Assembly (NCBI GenBank): GCA_017457545.1
Contig: JAFTHF010000300.1
Span: forward strand, 1 to 7,550
From: Clostridia bacterium
GTDB lineage: Bacteria; Bacillota_A; Clostridia; Oscillospirales; CAG-272
Direction of reading: 5' to 3'
DNA length: 7,550 nucleotides
Position numbers and translations under genes: made by a program. This document shows positions 1 through 5,384 of the stretch, one piece after another; position 1 is the stretch's first letter; every line of letters begins with the position of its first letter. The notes below the pieces were generated by a model that did no database searches, was not told the DNA's origin, and saw only the letters and a program-made list of their open reading frames with translations.

Positions 1-1235
1 CTTAAGCTGCAGTCAGCCTTTACCTTTACCTCCATAAAGCTGGGAGTATGTCCACAGGCATAGCCGTCTACCGTATTTTCAAACAAAACATCTACACTCT
101 TGTGGATTTTTATAAAATCAGCAAGCAATTCAGCCTTGATTTTCTCCTGAAGGGCGGAAAGAGTATGCAGTCTTTCCTTTTTTATCTGCTCATCTACCTG
201 ATTTTTCATAGTGGCAGCCACAGTACCCTTTCTTATAGAGTAGGGAAATATGTGAAGGTGGAGGAATTTTTCCCTCCTGAAAAACTCATAGGTTTCAAGA
301 AAGTCCTCATTTGTTTCGTTAGGGAAGCCTGTAATCACATCGGCGCTGAGCATAGTCTCGGGAATTTCCTGTCTTAAGTAGTCAAGGCTTGCTTTTGCCA
401 TATCAATATTGTATCTGCGCTTCATTTCTCTTAAGGTTTTGGAGCAGCCGGATTGCATTGAAATATGGAAATGGTTCATTACCTTAGGCAGCACCTTGAT
501 TTTATCTACAAAGTCCTTTGTTATTGACGCAGGGTCAAGAGAGCCAAGACGGATTCTTTCAACACCCTCAATTTCGTTTATCTCCGTAAGCAAATCTCCA
601 AGGGTATATCCGTCCTTAAAGTCCTTGCCGTAGGATGCGGTTTCAATACCTGTCAGTACTATTTCACGGCAGCCCTCAGCTACAATATTTTTAACCTCAT
701 CGATTACATACTCACGTGGGTTTGAGCGCACATTTCCTCTTGCATAAGGAATAATGCAGTAGGCGCATTTAGACTCACATCCGTCCTCAATCTTGATAAA
801 TGCACGTGTCCTTGTCATAGGAGCGCCAACACGCATAGTGTCGAATTTGGAATTGAAAATATCGGGCAGATAGGATTCGGGCGTTTTTCTTTCCTTAAGC
901 AGCTCAGATACCTTTTTTGCAATCACGCTTTTTGCATTGTTGCCGCAGACAAAGTCAACGCCCTCAATAGATAAGGCAGCCTCAGGGTTTACCTGAGAAA
1001 AGCAGCCTGTAACAATTATAAGGGCAGAAGGATTTTTCTTAATACATCTGCGTATAAGCTGACGTGACTTTCTGTCACTTTCAGCAGTAACGGTACAGGT
1101 GTTAATTATGTATGCATCGCATATTTCGTCAGCATCGGAAATTTCCATGCCCATTTTAGACAGCTCCTGCATTATGGCATCGCTTTCATACTGATTAACT
1201 CGACAGCCAAGAGTTAAAATTCCTATTTTTGCCAT
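1..1235 (-). CDS. mtaB: tRNA (N6-threonylcarbamoyladenosine-37) methylthiotransferase MtaB, C-terminus cut off by the window edge
   Basis: This radical-SAM enzyme is predicted to convert t6A at position 37 of ANN-decoding tRNAs to ms2t6A, using two iron-sulfur clusters in the cytoplasm. I read 411 codons without a stop from the ATG at 1235-1233 to the left edge. The start begins MAKIGILTLGCRVNQYES. The N-terminal methylthiotransferase domain has its three cluster cysteines at residues 11, 47 (NTCTVT) and 78 (TGCFSQ). The radical-SAM CxxxCxxC motif lies at Cys153, Cys157 and Cys160 within GCESKCAYCIIPYARG. Further family blocks are HFHISMQSGCSKTLREMKRRY-like sequence and ADVITGFPNET. The last visible residues (GHTPSFMEVKVKA) look like the start of the TRAM-type RNA-binding region. 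MtaB is usually about 430-450 residues, so only a short tail is missing. The GCRVNQYES opening and IIPYARG favour MtaB over MiaB. An AAGGGAGGTG site and a good promoter precede it. It is transcribed away from the pseudouridine synthase gene. Confidence 0.93.
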   Translation of the reverse strand, partial: MAKIGILTLGCRVNQYESDAIMQELSKMGMEISDADEICDAYIINTCTVTAESDRKSRQLIRRCIKKNPSALIIVTGCFSQVNPEAALSIEGVDFVCGNNAKSVIAKKVSELLKERKTPESYLPDIFNSKFDTMRVGAPMTRTRAFIKIEDGCESKCAYCIIPYARGNVRSNPREYVIDEVKNIVAEGCREIVLTGIETASYGKDFKDGYTLGDLLTEINEIEGVERIRLGSLDPASITKDFVDKIKVLPKVMNHFHISMQSGCSKTLREMKRRYNIDMAKASLDYLRQEIPETMLSADVITGFPNETNEDFLETYEFFRREKFLHLHIFPYSIRKGTVAATMKNQVDEQIKKERLHTLSALQEKIKAELLADFIKIHKSVDVLFENTVDGYACGHTPSFMEVKVKADCSL

Positions 1236-1240
1236 ATTAA

Positions 1241-1250
1241 CACCTCCCTT
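1241..1250 (-). promoter_or_regulatory. Ribosome binding site of mtaB
   Basis: On the minus strand AAGGGAGGTG is followed by five bases (TTAAT) and the ATG at 1235. It is a near-perfect Shine-Dalgarno sequence and fixes the mtaB start. Confidence 0.88.
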
Positions 1251-1264
1251 ATTTTTCTTATTAG

Positions 1265-1293
1265 ATTTTATCATATTTTTATTCTTATGTAAA
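1265..1293 (-). promoter_or_regulatory. Predicted sigma-A-type promoter of mtaB
   Basis: On the minus strand there is a -35 box TTTACA (1293-1288), a 17-base spacer and a -10 box TAAAAT (1270-1265). Transcription would start near 1258, giving a leader of about 23 bases that includes the ribosome binding site. An overlapping TATGAT is a less well-spaced alternative -10 box. The region is very A+T rich, so matches come easily, but the ideal spacing and placement support the call. Confidence 0.6.
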
Positions 1294-1302
1294 TAAAAAC
1301 TT

Positions 1303-1317
1303 GAAATAAATTATTTC
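1303..1317. promoter_or_regulatory. 15-bp inverted repeat between divergent promoters, possible operator
   Basis: GAAATAA and TTATTTC form a perfect inverted repeat around a single central A. It lies between the outward-facing -35 boxes of mtaB (1288-1293) and the pseudouridine synthase operon (1321-1326), only three bases from the latter. This is where a regulator affecting both promoters could bind. It matches no operator I recognise, including the long BirA biotin operator. The sequence is A+T only apart from its ends, so it could be chance. Confidence 0.25.
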
Positions 1318-1320
1318 CTC

Positions 1321-1349
1321 TTGCAAAAAAAGCTACAAGGCTCTATAAT
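1321..1349 (+). promoter_or_regulatory. Predicted sigma-A-type promoter of the rluA-family/birA/bioY operon
   Basis: The -35 box TTGCAA (1321-1326) and a consensus -10 box TATAAT (1344-1349) are separated by exactly 17 bases. Transcription would start near 1356, leaving a leader of about 25 bases before the ATG at 1381. No other convincing promoter is seen before bioY, so this one probably drives all three genes. Confidence 0.8.
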
Positions 1350-1364
1350 ATTAATAATAACATT

Positions 1365-1371
1365 GAAGGGA
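1365..1371 (+). promoter_or_regulatory. Ribosome binding site that decides the pseudouridine synthase start
   Basis: GAAGGGA ends nine bases before the ATG at 1381. The in-frame ATG at 1372 directly abuts this site and has no spacer. A TTG at 1321 would begin inside the promoter's -35 box. The ATG at 1381 is therefore preferred. Confidence 0.65.
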
Positions 1372-1380
1372 ATGGGAAGC

Positions 1381-2379
1381 ATGAGAGAGTTTACAATCAA
1401 CTCAAACGACGCAGGTCAGCGCCTTGACAAGTTTATATTAAAAACCGTTAAGGGTATTCCCGTATCCTTAATGTACAAGTCCATAAGGACAAAAAAGATT
1501 AAGGTAAACAGAAAAAGAGCAGAGGAAAAGCAGATTTTAGCTCTTGGGGATACTGTGCAGATGTTTCTTAGTGAGGAGCTGTTTTCCCATAAGGTAACGG
1601 ATAATGAGCTTTTTAATATCACACCCAAGCTTGATATTATTTATGAGGACGAAAACATTATCCTTTGCGAAAAGGCACCCGGCGTCCTTGTCAACAGCGG
1701 AGACGGTGACGGTAAAACAAGCGGTGAGGGAGATGCAGCTGACAGAAATACCCTTATTTATCATATTCAGGCATACCTTGCCCAAAAGGGTGAATACGAC
1801 CCCACAGCCGAAAATTCCTTTGCACCTGCCCTCTGTAACAGAATTGACAGAAACACAGGCGGTATTGTAATAGGAGCAAAGAATGCCATAGCCCTTCGTG
1901 CTATGAATGAGAGAATCAGGGATAATAAAATATCAAAATTCTACCTTTGCGCCATTCACGGCTTGCCCGAAAAAAGAAATGCAACTCTTCGTGATTACCT
2001 TATTAAAAATAATAACACAAATACAGTTAAGGTTTTGAAAAATGAATCAAGGGGAGCAAAGGAGATTATTACAATCTACACAGTCCTTGATTACAATAAA
2101 AGCAAGGGTATTTCTCTTGCCAAGGTAGAGCTTGTAACAGGCAGAACTCACCAGATTCGTGCCCATATGGCATCAATCGGTCATCCTCTCTTGGGAGACG
2201 GAAAATACGGCTCCATTGAAAAGGATAGAAAATACGGCTATAAGCATCAGGCGCTTTATGCCTATAAGCTTCTATTCGGTAAGGCAGAGGACGAGCTATC
2301 TTATTTAAACGGCAGAGAATTTACAGCCAAAACAAAAAACATCTATTTCTTGCGTGAATTCCCCACAGCAAGAATATAA
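1381..2379 (+). CDS. RluA-family (RluC/RluD-like) 23S rRNA pseudouridine synthase
   Basis: The 332-residue product is predicted to isomerise specific uridines to pseudouridine in large-subunit rRNA, in the cytoplasm. An N-terminal S4 RNA-binding domain covers about residues 11-65 (AGQRLDKFIL, then RTKKIKVNRKRAEEKQ). The catalytic domain follows from about 85 (DIIYEDENIILCEKAPGVLV). The active-site segment NRIDRNTGG is at 153-161, with Asp156 as the expected catalytic aspartate. Other family blocks are TGRTHQIRAH (253-262) and GHPLLGD (267-273). The usual HRLD histidine is Asn153. Residues 106-122 are a small Gly/Asp-rich loop inside the catalytic domain. The length is normal for S4-containing members. 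Residue features here cannot assign the exact target uridines, so I give no symbol. It is the first gene of the operon and ends eight bases before birA. Confidence 0.9.
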   Translation: MREFTINSNDAGQRLDKFILKTVKGIPVSLMYKSIRTKKIKVNRKRAEEKQILALGDTVQMFLSEELFSHKVTDNELFNITPKLDIIYEDENIILCEKAPGVLVNSGDGDGKTSGEGDAADRNTLIYHIQAYLAQKGEYDPTAENSFAPALCNRIDRNTGGIVIGAKNAIALRAMNERIRDNKISKFYLCAIHGLPEKRNATLRDYLIKNNNTNTVKVLKNESRGAKEIITIYTVLDYNKSKGISLAKVELVTGRTHQIRAHMASIGHPLLGDGKYGSIEKDRKYGYKHQALYAYKLLFGKAEDELSYLNGREFTAKTKNIYFLREFPTARI

Positions 2380-2384
2380 GGAGA
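2378..2384 (+). promoter_or_regulatory. Ribosome binding site of birA
   Basis: AAGGAGA overlaps the TAA stop of the preceding gene and lies only three bases before the birA ATG at 2388. The short spacing and overlap suggest that birA is translated by ribosomes finishing the upstream gene. Confidence 0.6.
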
Positions 2385-2387
2385 TTT

Positions 2388-3173
2388 ATGAAGCATACAG
2401 ATATTATTTCTCCTGATGAAATCAAAAAATATGTAAAGGAAAGCATAGATATTATTCTCCTTGATACTGCCGACTCCACAAATAACGTATCAAAGCAGCT
2501 AGGCTCAAGGGGTTGCCCTGAGAATACCCTTGTAATTGCAAAAAAGCAGACACAGGGTCGGGGAAGAATGGGCAGAAGCTTTATTTCAAATGAGGAAAAC
2601 GGCATTTATATGTCCCTTTTGCTCCGTCCTGAGCTTTCCCCCTCACGCTGTATTGATATTACGGTTATAGGCGCAGTCAGCGTAAGTAATGCAATAGAGG
2701 AGATATGCAATATCAAAACAGGCATAAAATGGGTAAACGATATCTACATAGAAAATAAAAAGGTGTGTGGCATCTTAACTGAGGCAGCCACCCTTAGCTG
2801 TGAGCAGCTTGACTATGCAGTTATCGGAATAGGAATTAACGTGACTGAGCCAAAGGGTGGATTTAGTGACGAAATAAAGGATATTGCCACCTCCTTGTAC
2901 GAAAAAAACGCACCCGTAGGCACAAAAAACCGACTTATTGCTTCAATTATTAATAATTTCCTTGCTTATTACAGGAATATTGAGAACAGGTCATATATTA
3001 AAGCTTACAGAGAAAAATCAAACCTTATAGGCAAGATGGTTGATATATACAGAGGCGACGAAATCATATCGGGCGTCTGCGTTGATATAAACGAAAATGC
3101 AGAGCTTGTAATTGAAAGGGACGGCAAAGCACTTACCTTCAATTCCGGAGATGCGAGGGCAAGAATAAAATGA
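2388..3173 (+). CDS. birA: Biotin-[acetyl-CoA-carboxylase] ligase BirA, group I (no DNA-binding domain)
   Basis: This 261-residue enzyme activates biotin with ATP to biotinyl-5'-AMP and transfers it to a lysine on biotin carrier domains in the cytoplasm. The catalytic domain begins almost at the N-terminus (LLDTADSTNN, 24-33). The glycine-rich biotin/adenylate loop is GRGRMGR (57-63). It is followed by KWVNDIY (114-120), KKVCGIL (124-130) with the conserved lysine region, and GIGINV (147-152). The C-terminal SH3-like domain covers about 216-259 (GKMVDIYRGDEIISGV). There is no N-terminal winged helix, so unlike E. coli or Bacillus BirA it should not itself repress biotin genes. Its stop overlaps the start of bioY as ATGA, a strong functional link to biotin uptake. 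Confidence 0.95.
   Translation: MKHTDIISPDEIKKYVKESIDIILLDTADSTNNVSKQLGSRGCPENTLVIAKKQTQGRGRMGRSFISNEENGIYMSLLLRPELSPSRCIDITVIGAVSVSNAIEEICNIKTGIKWVNDIYIENKKVCGILTEAATLSCEQLDYAVIGIGINVTEPKGGFSDEIKDIATSLYEKNAPVGTKNRLIASIINNFLAYYRNIENRSYIKAYREKSNLIGKMVDIYRGDEIISGVCVDINENAELVIERDGKALTFNSGDARARIK
3155..3159 (+). promoter_or_regulatory. Ribosome binding site of bioY inside the end of birA
   Basis: GAGGG lies ten bases before the bioY ATG at 3170, within the birA coding sequence. With the ATGA stop/start overlap at 3170-3173 it supports translational coupling. Confidence 0.5.
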
Positions 3174-3685
3174 GAAAAGAGAAGATAAAGGATATAACCT
3201 ATGTGGCTCTTTTTGTTGCCGTAATCGCCATTGTATCCCAGATTGCTATTCCTATGCCAAGCCTTGTGCCCATCACTCTGCAAACATTTGCAGTTGCAAT
3301 GTGCGGATACATTCTCGGATATAAAAAAGGATTTGTTGCAATTATAGTATACATAGCCCTAGGGGCAGTTGGCGCACCAGTATTCTCATCATTTCAGGGT
3401 GGCATCTCAGTTCTTGTAGGGTATAGCGGCGGATTTGTATTCGGCTTTATTCCTCTTGTGATTTTATGTGGAATAATAAGAGATAAAAAGCTTGGAATCC
3501 TACTTGGTATAATAGGTGTAATTTTGTGCCATATTTTCGGTATAATCTGGTATATGTCTCTTTCCTCAAACAACCTTGTTTCAGCATTTGTGCTTGTATC
3601 CTTGCCCTATATTTTCAAGGATTTACTTTTTGTGTCCCTGTCCTATTTTGTATCTGTACAGATACGAAAAAAAGCGAAAATATAA
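3170..3685 (+). CDS. bioY: BioY-family biotin transporter, substrate-binding S component
   Basis: This 171-residue integral membrane protein is the biotin-binding subunit of an ECF-type transporter; some BioY proteins are reported to work alone. About six hydrophobic segments are visible: roughly 9-28, 35-51, 54-71, 82-103, 108-130 and 138-164. Family signatures are VPITLQTFAV (33-42), GAVGAPVF (65-72), the glycine-rich GGISVLVGYSGGFVFGF (77-93) and LPYIFKD (145-151). Basic termini (MRKEK, RKKAK) fit cytoplasmic ends. The GPTGG that I recall as typical of BioY is GYSGG here, and the stretch after the C-terminal LPY also departs from the usual pattern, so this is a divergent member. No ecfA or ecfT gene is in the window; these could be encoded elsewhere. 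Its start overlaps the birA stop, which supports a biotin assignment. A terminator follows its stop directly. Confidence 0.88.
   Translation: MRKEKIKDITYVALFVAVIAIVSQIAIPMPSLVPITLQTFAVAMCGYILGYKKGFVAIIVYIALGAVGAPVFSSFQGGISVLVGYSGGFVFGFIPLVILCGIIRDKKLGILLGIIGVILCHIFGIIWYMSLSSNNLVSAFVLVSLPYIFKDLLFVSLSYFVSVQIRKKAKI
3650..3665. repeat. 16-bp perfect palindrome in the 3' end of bioY
   Basis: GTATCTGTACAGATAC is its own reverse complement, and flanking TTT/AAA bases extend it past one G-U wobble. It encodes part of SVQIRK near the bioY C-terminus. As RNA it could form a short hairpin about 20 bases before the terminator. I know of no function for it and it may be chance. Confidence 0.4.
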
Positions 3686-3686
3686 T

Positions 3687-3714
3687 AAAAAACCCGACAC
3701 TGTGTCGGGTTTTT
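3687..3714. terminator. Bidirectional intrinsic terminator between bioY and ruvB
   Basis: Stem CCCGACA (3693-3699) pairs with TGTCGGG (3703-3709) around the three-base loop CTG. The stem is flanked by AAAAAA on the left and TTTTT on the right, so it has a U-tract in either direction. It begins two bases after the bioY stop and ends six bases before the ruvB stop. It should end both convergent operons. Confidence 0.92.
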
Positions 3715-3719
3715 CTTGT

Positions 3720-4766
3720 TTAATCAATTTTTATCTGAGTTACCTGTCCTATAAAGGGAATTCCCAGATGCTCATAGGCAAGACGTGTTACGCATCTGCC
3801 ACGGGGAGTACGGCTTAAAAATCCGATTTGCATAAGATAAGGCTCATATACATCCTCAATGGTAATGCTTTCTTCACCGATAGTGGCAGAAAGGGTTTCA
3901 AGTCCAACAGGGCCACCGTCATAAAACTTAATAATAGTTTCAAGCATACGTCTGTCCGTATTATCAAGACCAAGGTGGTCAATTTCAAGTGCCTCAAGTG
4001 CCTTCTTTGCCATATCAATATTGATTACGCCATCGCCCTTAACCTGTGCATAGTCACGCACACGCTTTAAAAGTCTGTTGGCAATACGCGGTGTTCCTCT
4101 TGAACGGGAGGCAATCTCAAATGCGCCGTCATCGGTAATCTCCACCTCTAAAAGTCCTGCGCTGCGCTTAACGATGGTAGCAAGCTCCTCATGAGAGTAA
4201 AGCTCCAGCTTAAGAAGTACGCCAAAACGGTCACGAAGAGGTGTGGTAAGCTGACCTGCCCTTGTGGTTGCGCCTACAAGGGTAAACTTAGGAAGTGGAA
4301 CACGAATGCTACGTGCCGCAGGACCCTTACCGATAATTATGTCAAGGACATAGTCCTCCATTGCAGGATAAAGAATTTCCTCAATAGAACGGGAAAGACG
4401 GTGAATTTCGTCTATAAAAAGCACATCTCCTGGGGCAAGGTTAGTAAGTATAGCTGCAAGGTCGCCCTGCTTTTCAATTGCAGGACCGGAGGTTACACGG
4501 AAGTTTACTCCCATTTCGGCGGCAATAATACCGGAAAGAGTAGTCTTAACAAGACCGGGAGGGCCATAGAGAAGCACATGGTCAAGGGAATCGCCTCTAC
4601 CCTTGGCAGCCTCAATATAGACCTTTAAAAGGTCTTTGACCTTTTCCTGACCTATATATTCCTCAAAGACCTTAGGACGAAGACTTATTTCAACATCTGT
4701 ATCCTCTCCTGAGGCCTCAGTTGATACTATTCTGTTTTCAAAGTCAAATTCTACTTCTTCAATCAT
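3720..4766 (-). CDS. ruvB: Holliday junction branch migration ATPase RuvB, with an altered Walker A motif
   Basis: RuvB is the AAA+ motor that, as hexamers bound to RuvA, drives branch migration of Holliday junctions during recombinational repair. The 348-residue product is full length. It has the usual N-terminus ([12 protein letters not shown], 29-40), Walker B LFIDEIH (116-122), sensor 1 GATTRAG (165-171), LRDRFG (177-182) containing the arginine-finger region, and sensor 2 [11 protein letters not shown] (223-233). The C-terminal winged-helix domain runs from about 266 to 345 ([31 protein letters not shown]). The Walker A motif (68-75) reads GPPGLVKT instead of the near-invariant GPPGLGKT: Val73 (codon GTT at 4550-4548) replaces the glycine before the nucleotide-binding lysine. 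All else looks intact, so I call it a gene, but its ATPase may be impaired if the base is correct. It has a GAGGTG ribosome binding site and starts 12 bases after the ruvA stop. Confidence 0.95.
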   Translation of the reverse strand: MIEEVEFDFENRIVSTEASGEDTDVEISLRPKVFEEYIGQEKVKDLLKVYIEAAKGRGDSLDHVLLYGPPGLVKTTLSGIIAAEMGVNFRVTSGPAIEKQGDLAAILTNLAPGDVLFIDEIHRLSRSIEEILYPAMEDYVLDIIIGKGPAARSIRVPLPKFTLVGATTRAGQLTTPLRDRFGVLLKLELYSHEELATIVKRSAGLLEVEITDDGAFEIASRSRGTPRIANRLLKRVRDYAQVKGDGVINIDMAKKALEALEIDHLGLDNTDRRMLETIIKFYDGGPVGLETLSATIGEESITIEDVYEPYLMQIGFLSRTPRGRCVTRLAYEHLGIPFIGQVTQIKID

Positions 4767-4771
4767 AGCAA

Positions 4772-4777
4772 CACCTC
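4772..4777 (-). promoter_or_regulatory. Ribosome binding site of ruvB
   Basis: On the minus strand GAGGTG lies five bases before the ruvB ATG at 4766, within the 12-base gap after ruvA. This supports the chosen start. Confidence 0.7.
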
Positions 4778-4778
4778 A

Positions 4779-5384
4779 TTAAAGGAGCTTGGCAAGTGCC
4801 AAGGGAATAATTTTTTCTACATCAAGCTTAGGATCAATGCCTGTAAGTGCCTTTTGTGCCTCTGTACGTGTATAGCCAAGAACCACAAGGGCATCAAGGG
4901 CTTCAGAAAGATTGCCCTTACCCTTGGTAACAACAGGGGCAGCACCGACATTAGCTGATGCTGTGGGTGCAAAATACTGCTTAGCCACCTTATCTCTTAA
5001 TTCAAGCACAACTCGTGCAGCCGTCTTTGCGCCTACACCGTTTGCCTTTGAAATAGCCTTAATATCCTCAGCTACAATAGCCTGAGAAAGACGGTCGGGG
5101 GTGAGAAGAGAAAGAATCGCCATAGCAGCCTTAGGGCCTACGCCCGAAACCGTAATAAGAAGCTTGAATGCCTGCATTTCATCATTTGTTTTAAAGCCAA
5201 ACAGCTCAACTCCGTCCTCACGGACCTGAAGATTTGCAAAAAGCTTTTCCCTCTCTCCGATATGGGAGCAAATTGCAGAGAAGGTGTTGTCGCTTACTGT
5301 CAGCTTGTAGCCCACCCCTGCACAATCGATTACGCAGAAGCCGGGCTCACAGTATTCCAGTATGCCGTTTACGTGATATATCAT
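4779..5384 (-). CDS. ruvA: Holliday junction branch migration protein RuvA
   Basis: RuvA tetramers hold the Holliday junction in a square-planar form and load the RuvB motor. The 201-residue product has the family's normal length and three domains. The N-terminal OB fold covers about 1-63 (MIYHVNGILEY, then LQVREDGVELFGF). Two helix-hairpin-helix DNA-binding motifs follow, at SGVGPKAA (80-87) and NGVGAKTAARVVLELRDK (115-132). A flexible Ala/Pro/Gly linker spans about 139-157. The small RuvB-binding domain III covers about 158-201 (LSEALDALVVLGYTRTEAQKAL). It starts inside the end of the YfhO-family gene (ATGA overlap) and is followed closely by ruvB, the normal ruvAB order. ruvC, commonly directly upstream of ruvA, is not in that position here. 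Confidence 0.97.
   Translation of the reverse strand: MIYHVNGILEYCEPGFCVIDCAGVGYKLTVSDNTFSAICSHIGEREKLFANLQVREDGVELFGFKTNDEMQAFKLLITVSGVGPKAAMAILSLLTPDRLSQAIVAEDIKAISKANGVGAKTAARVVLELRDKVAKQYFAPTASANVGAAPVVTKGKGNLSEALDALVVLGYTRTEAQKALTGIDPKLDVEKIIPLALAKLL

Noticed and set aside
48..633. Plus-strand open frames of 109 and 74 codons
   Set aside because: They lie antisense to mtaB, whose conserved cysteine motifs and continuous frame explain the region. Their translations show no family features.
1236..1380. A riboswitch or small RNA in the divergent intergenic region
   Set aside because: The predicted leaders are only about 23-25 bases on each side, too short for a riboswitch. No stable G+C-containing stem or terminator is present.
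4191..4628. Plus-strand open frame of 145 codons with many Lys and Cys residues
   Set aside because: It is the antisense shadow of ruvB, with no ribosome binding site and a composition typical of reverse-strand reading.
4621..4633. Inverted repeat ACCTTT-A-AAAGGT inside ruvB
   Set aside because: It is short, lies in conserved coding sequence (the KDLLKVY region), and is explained by the codons used there.
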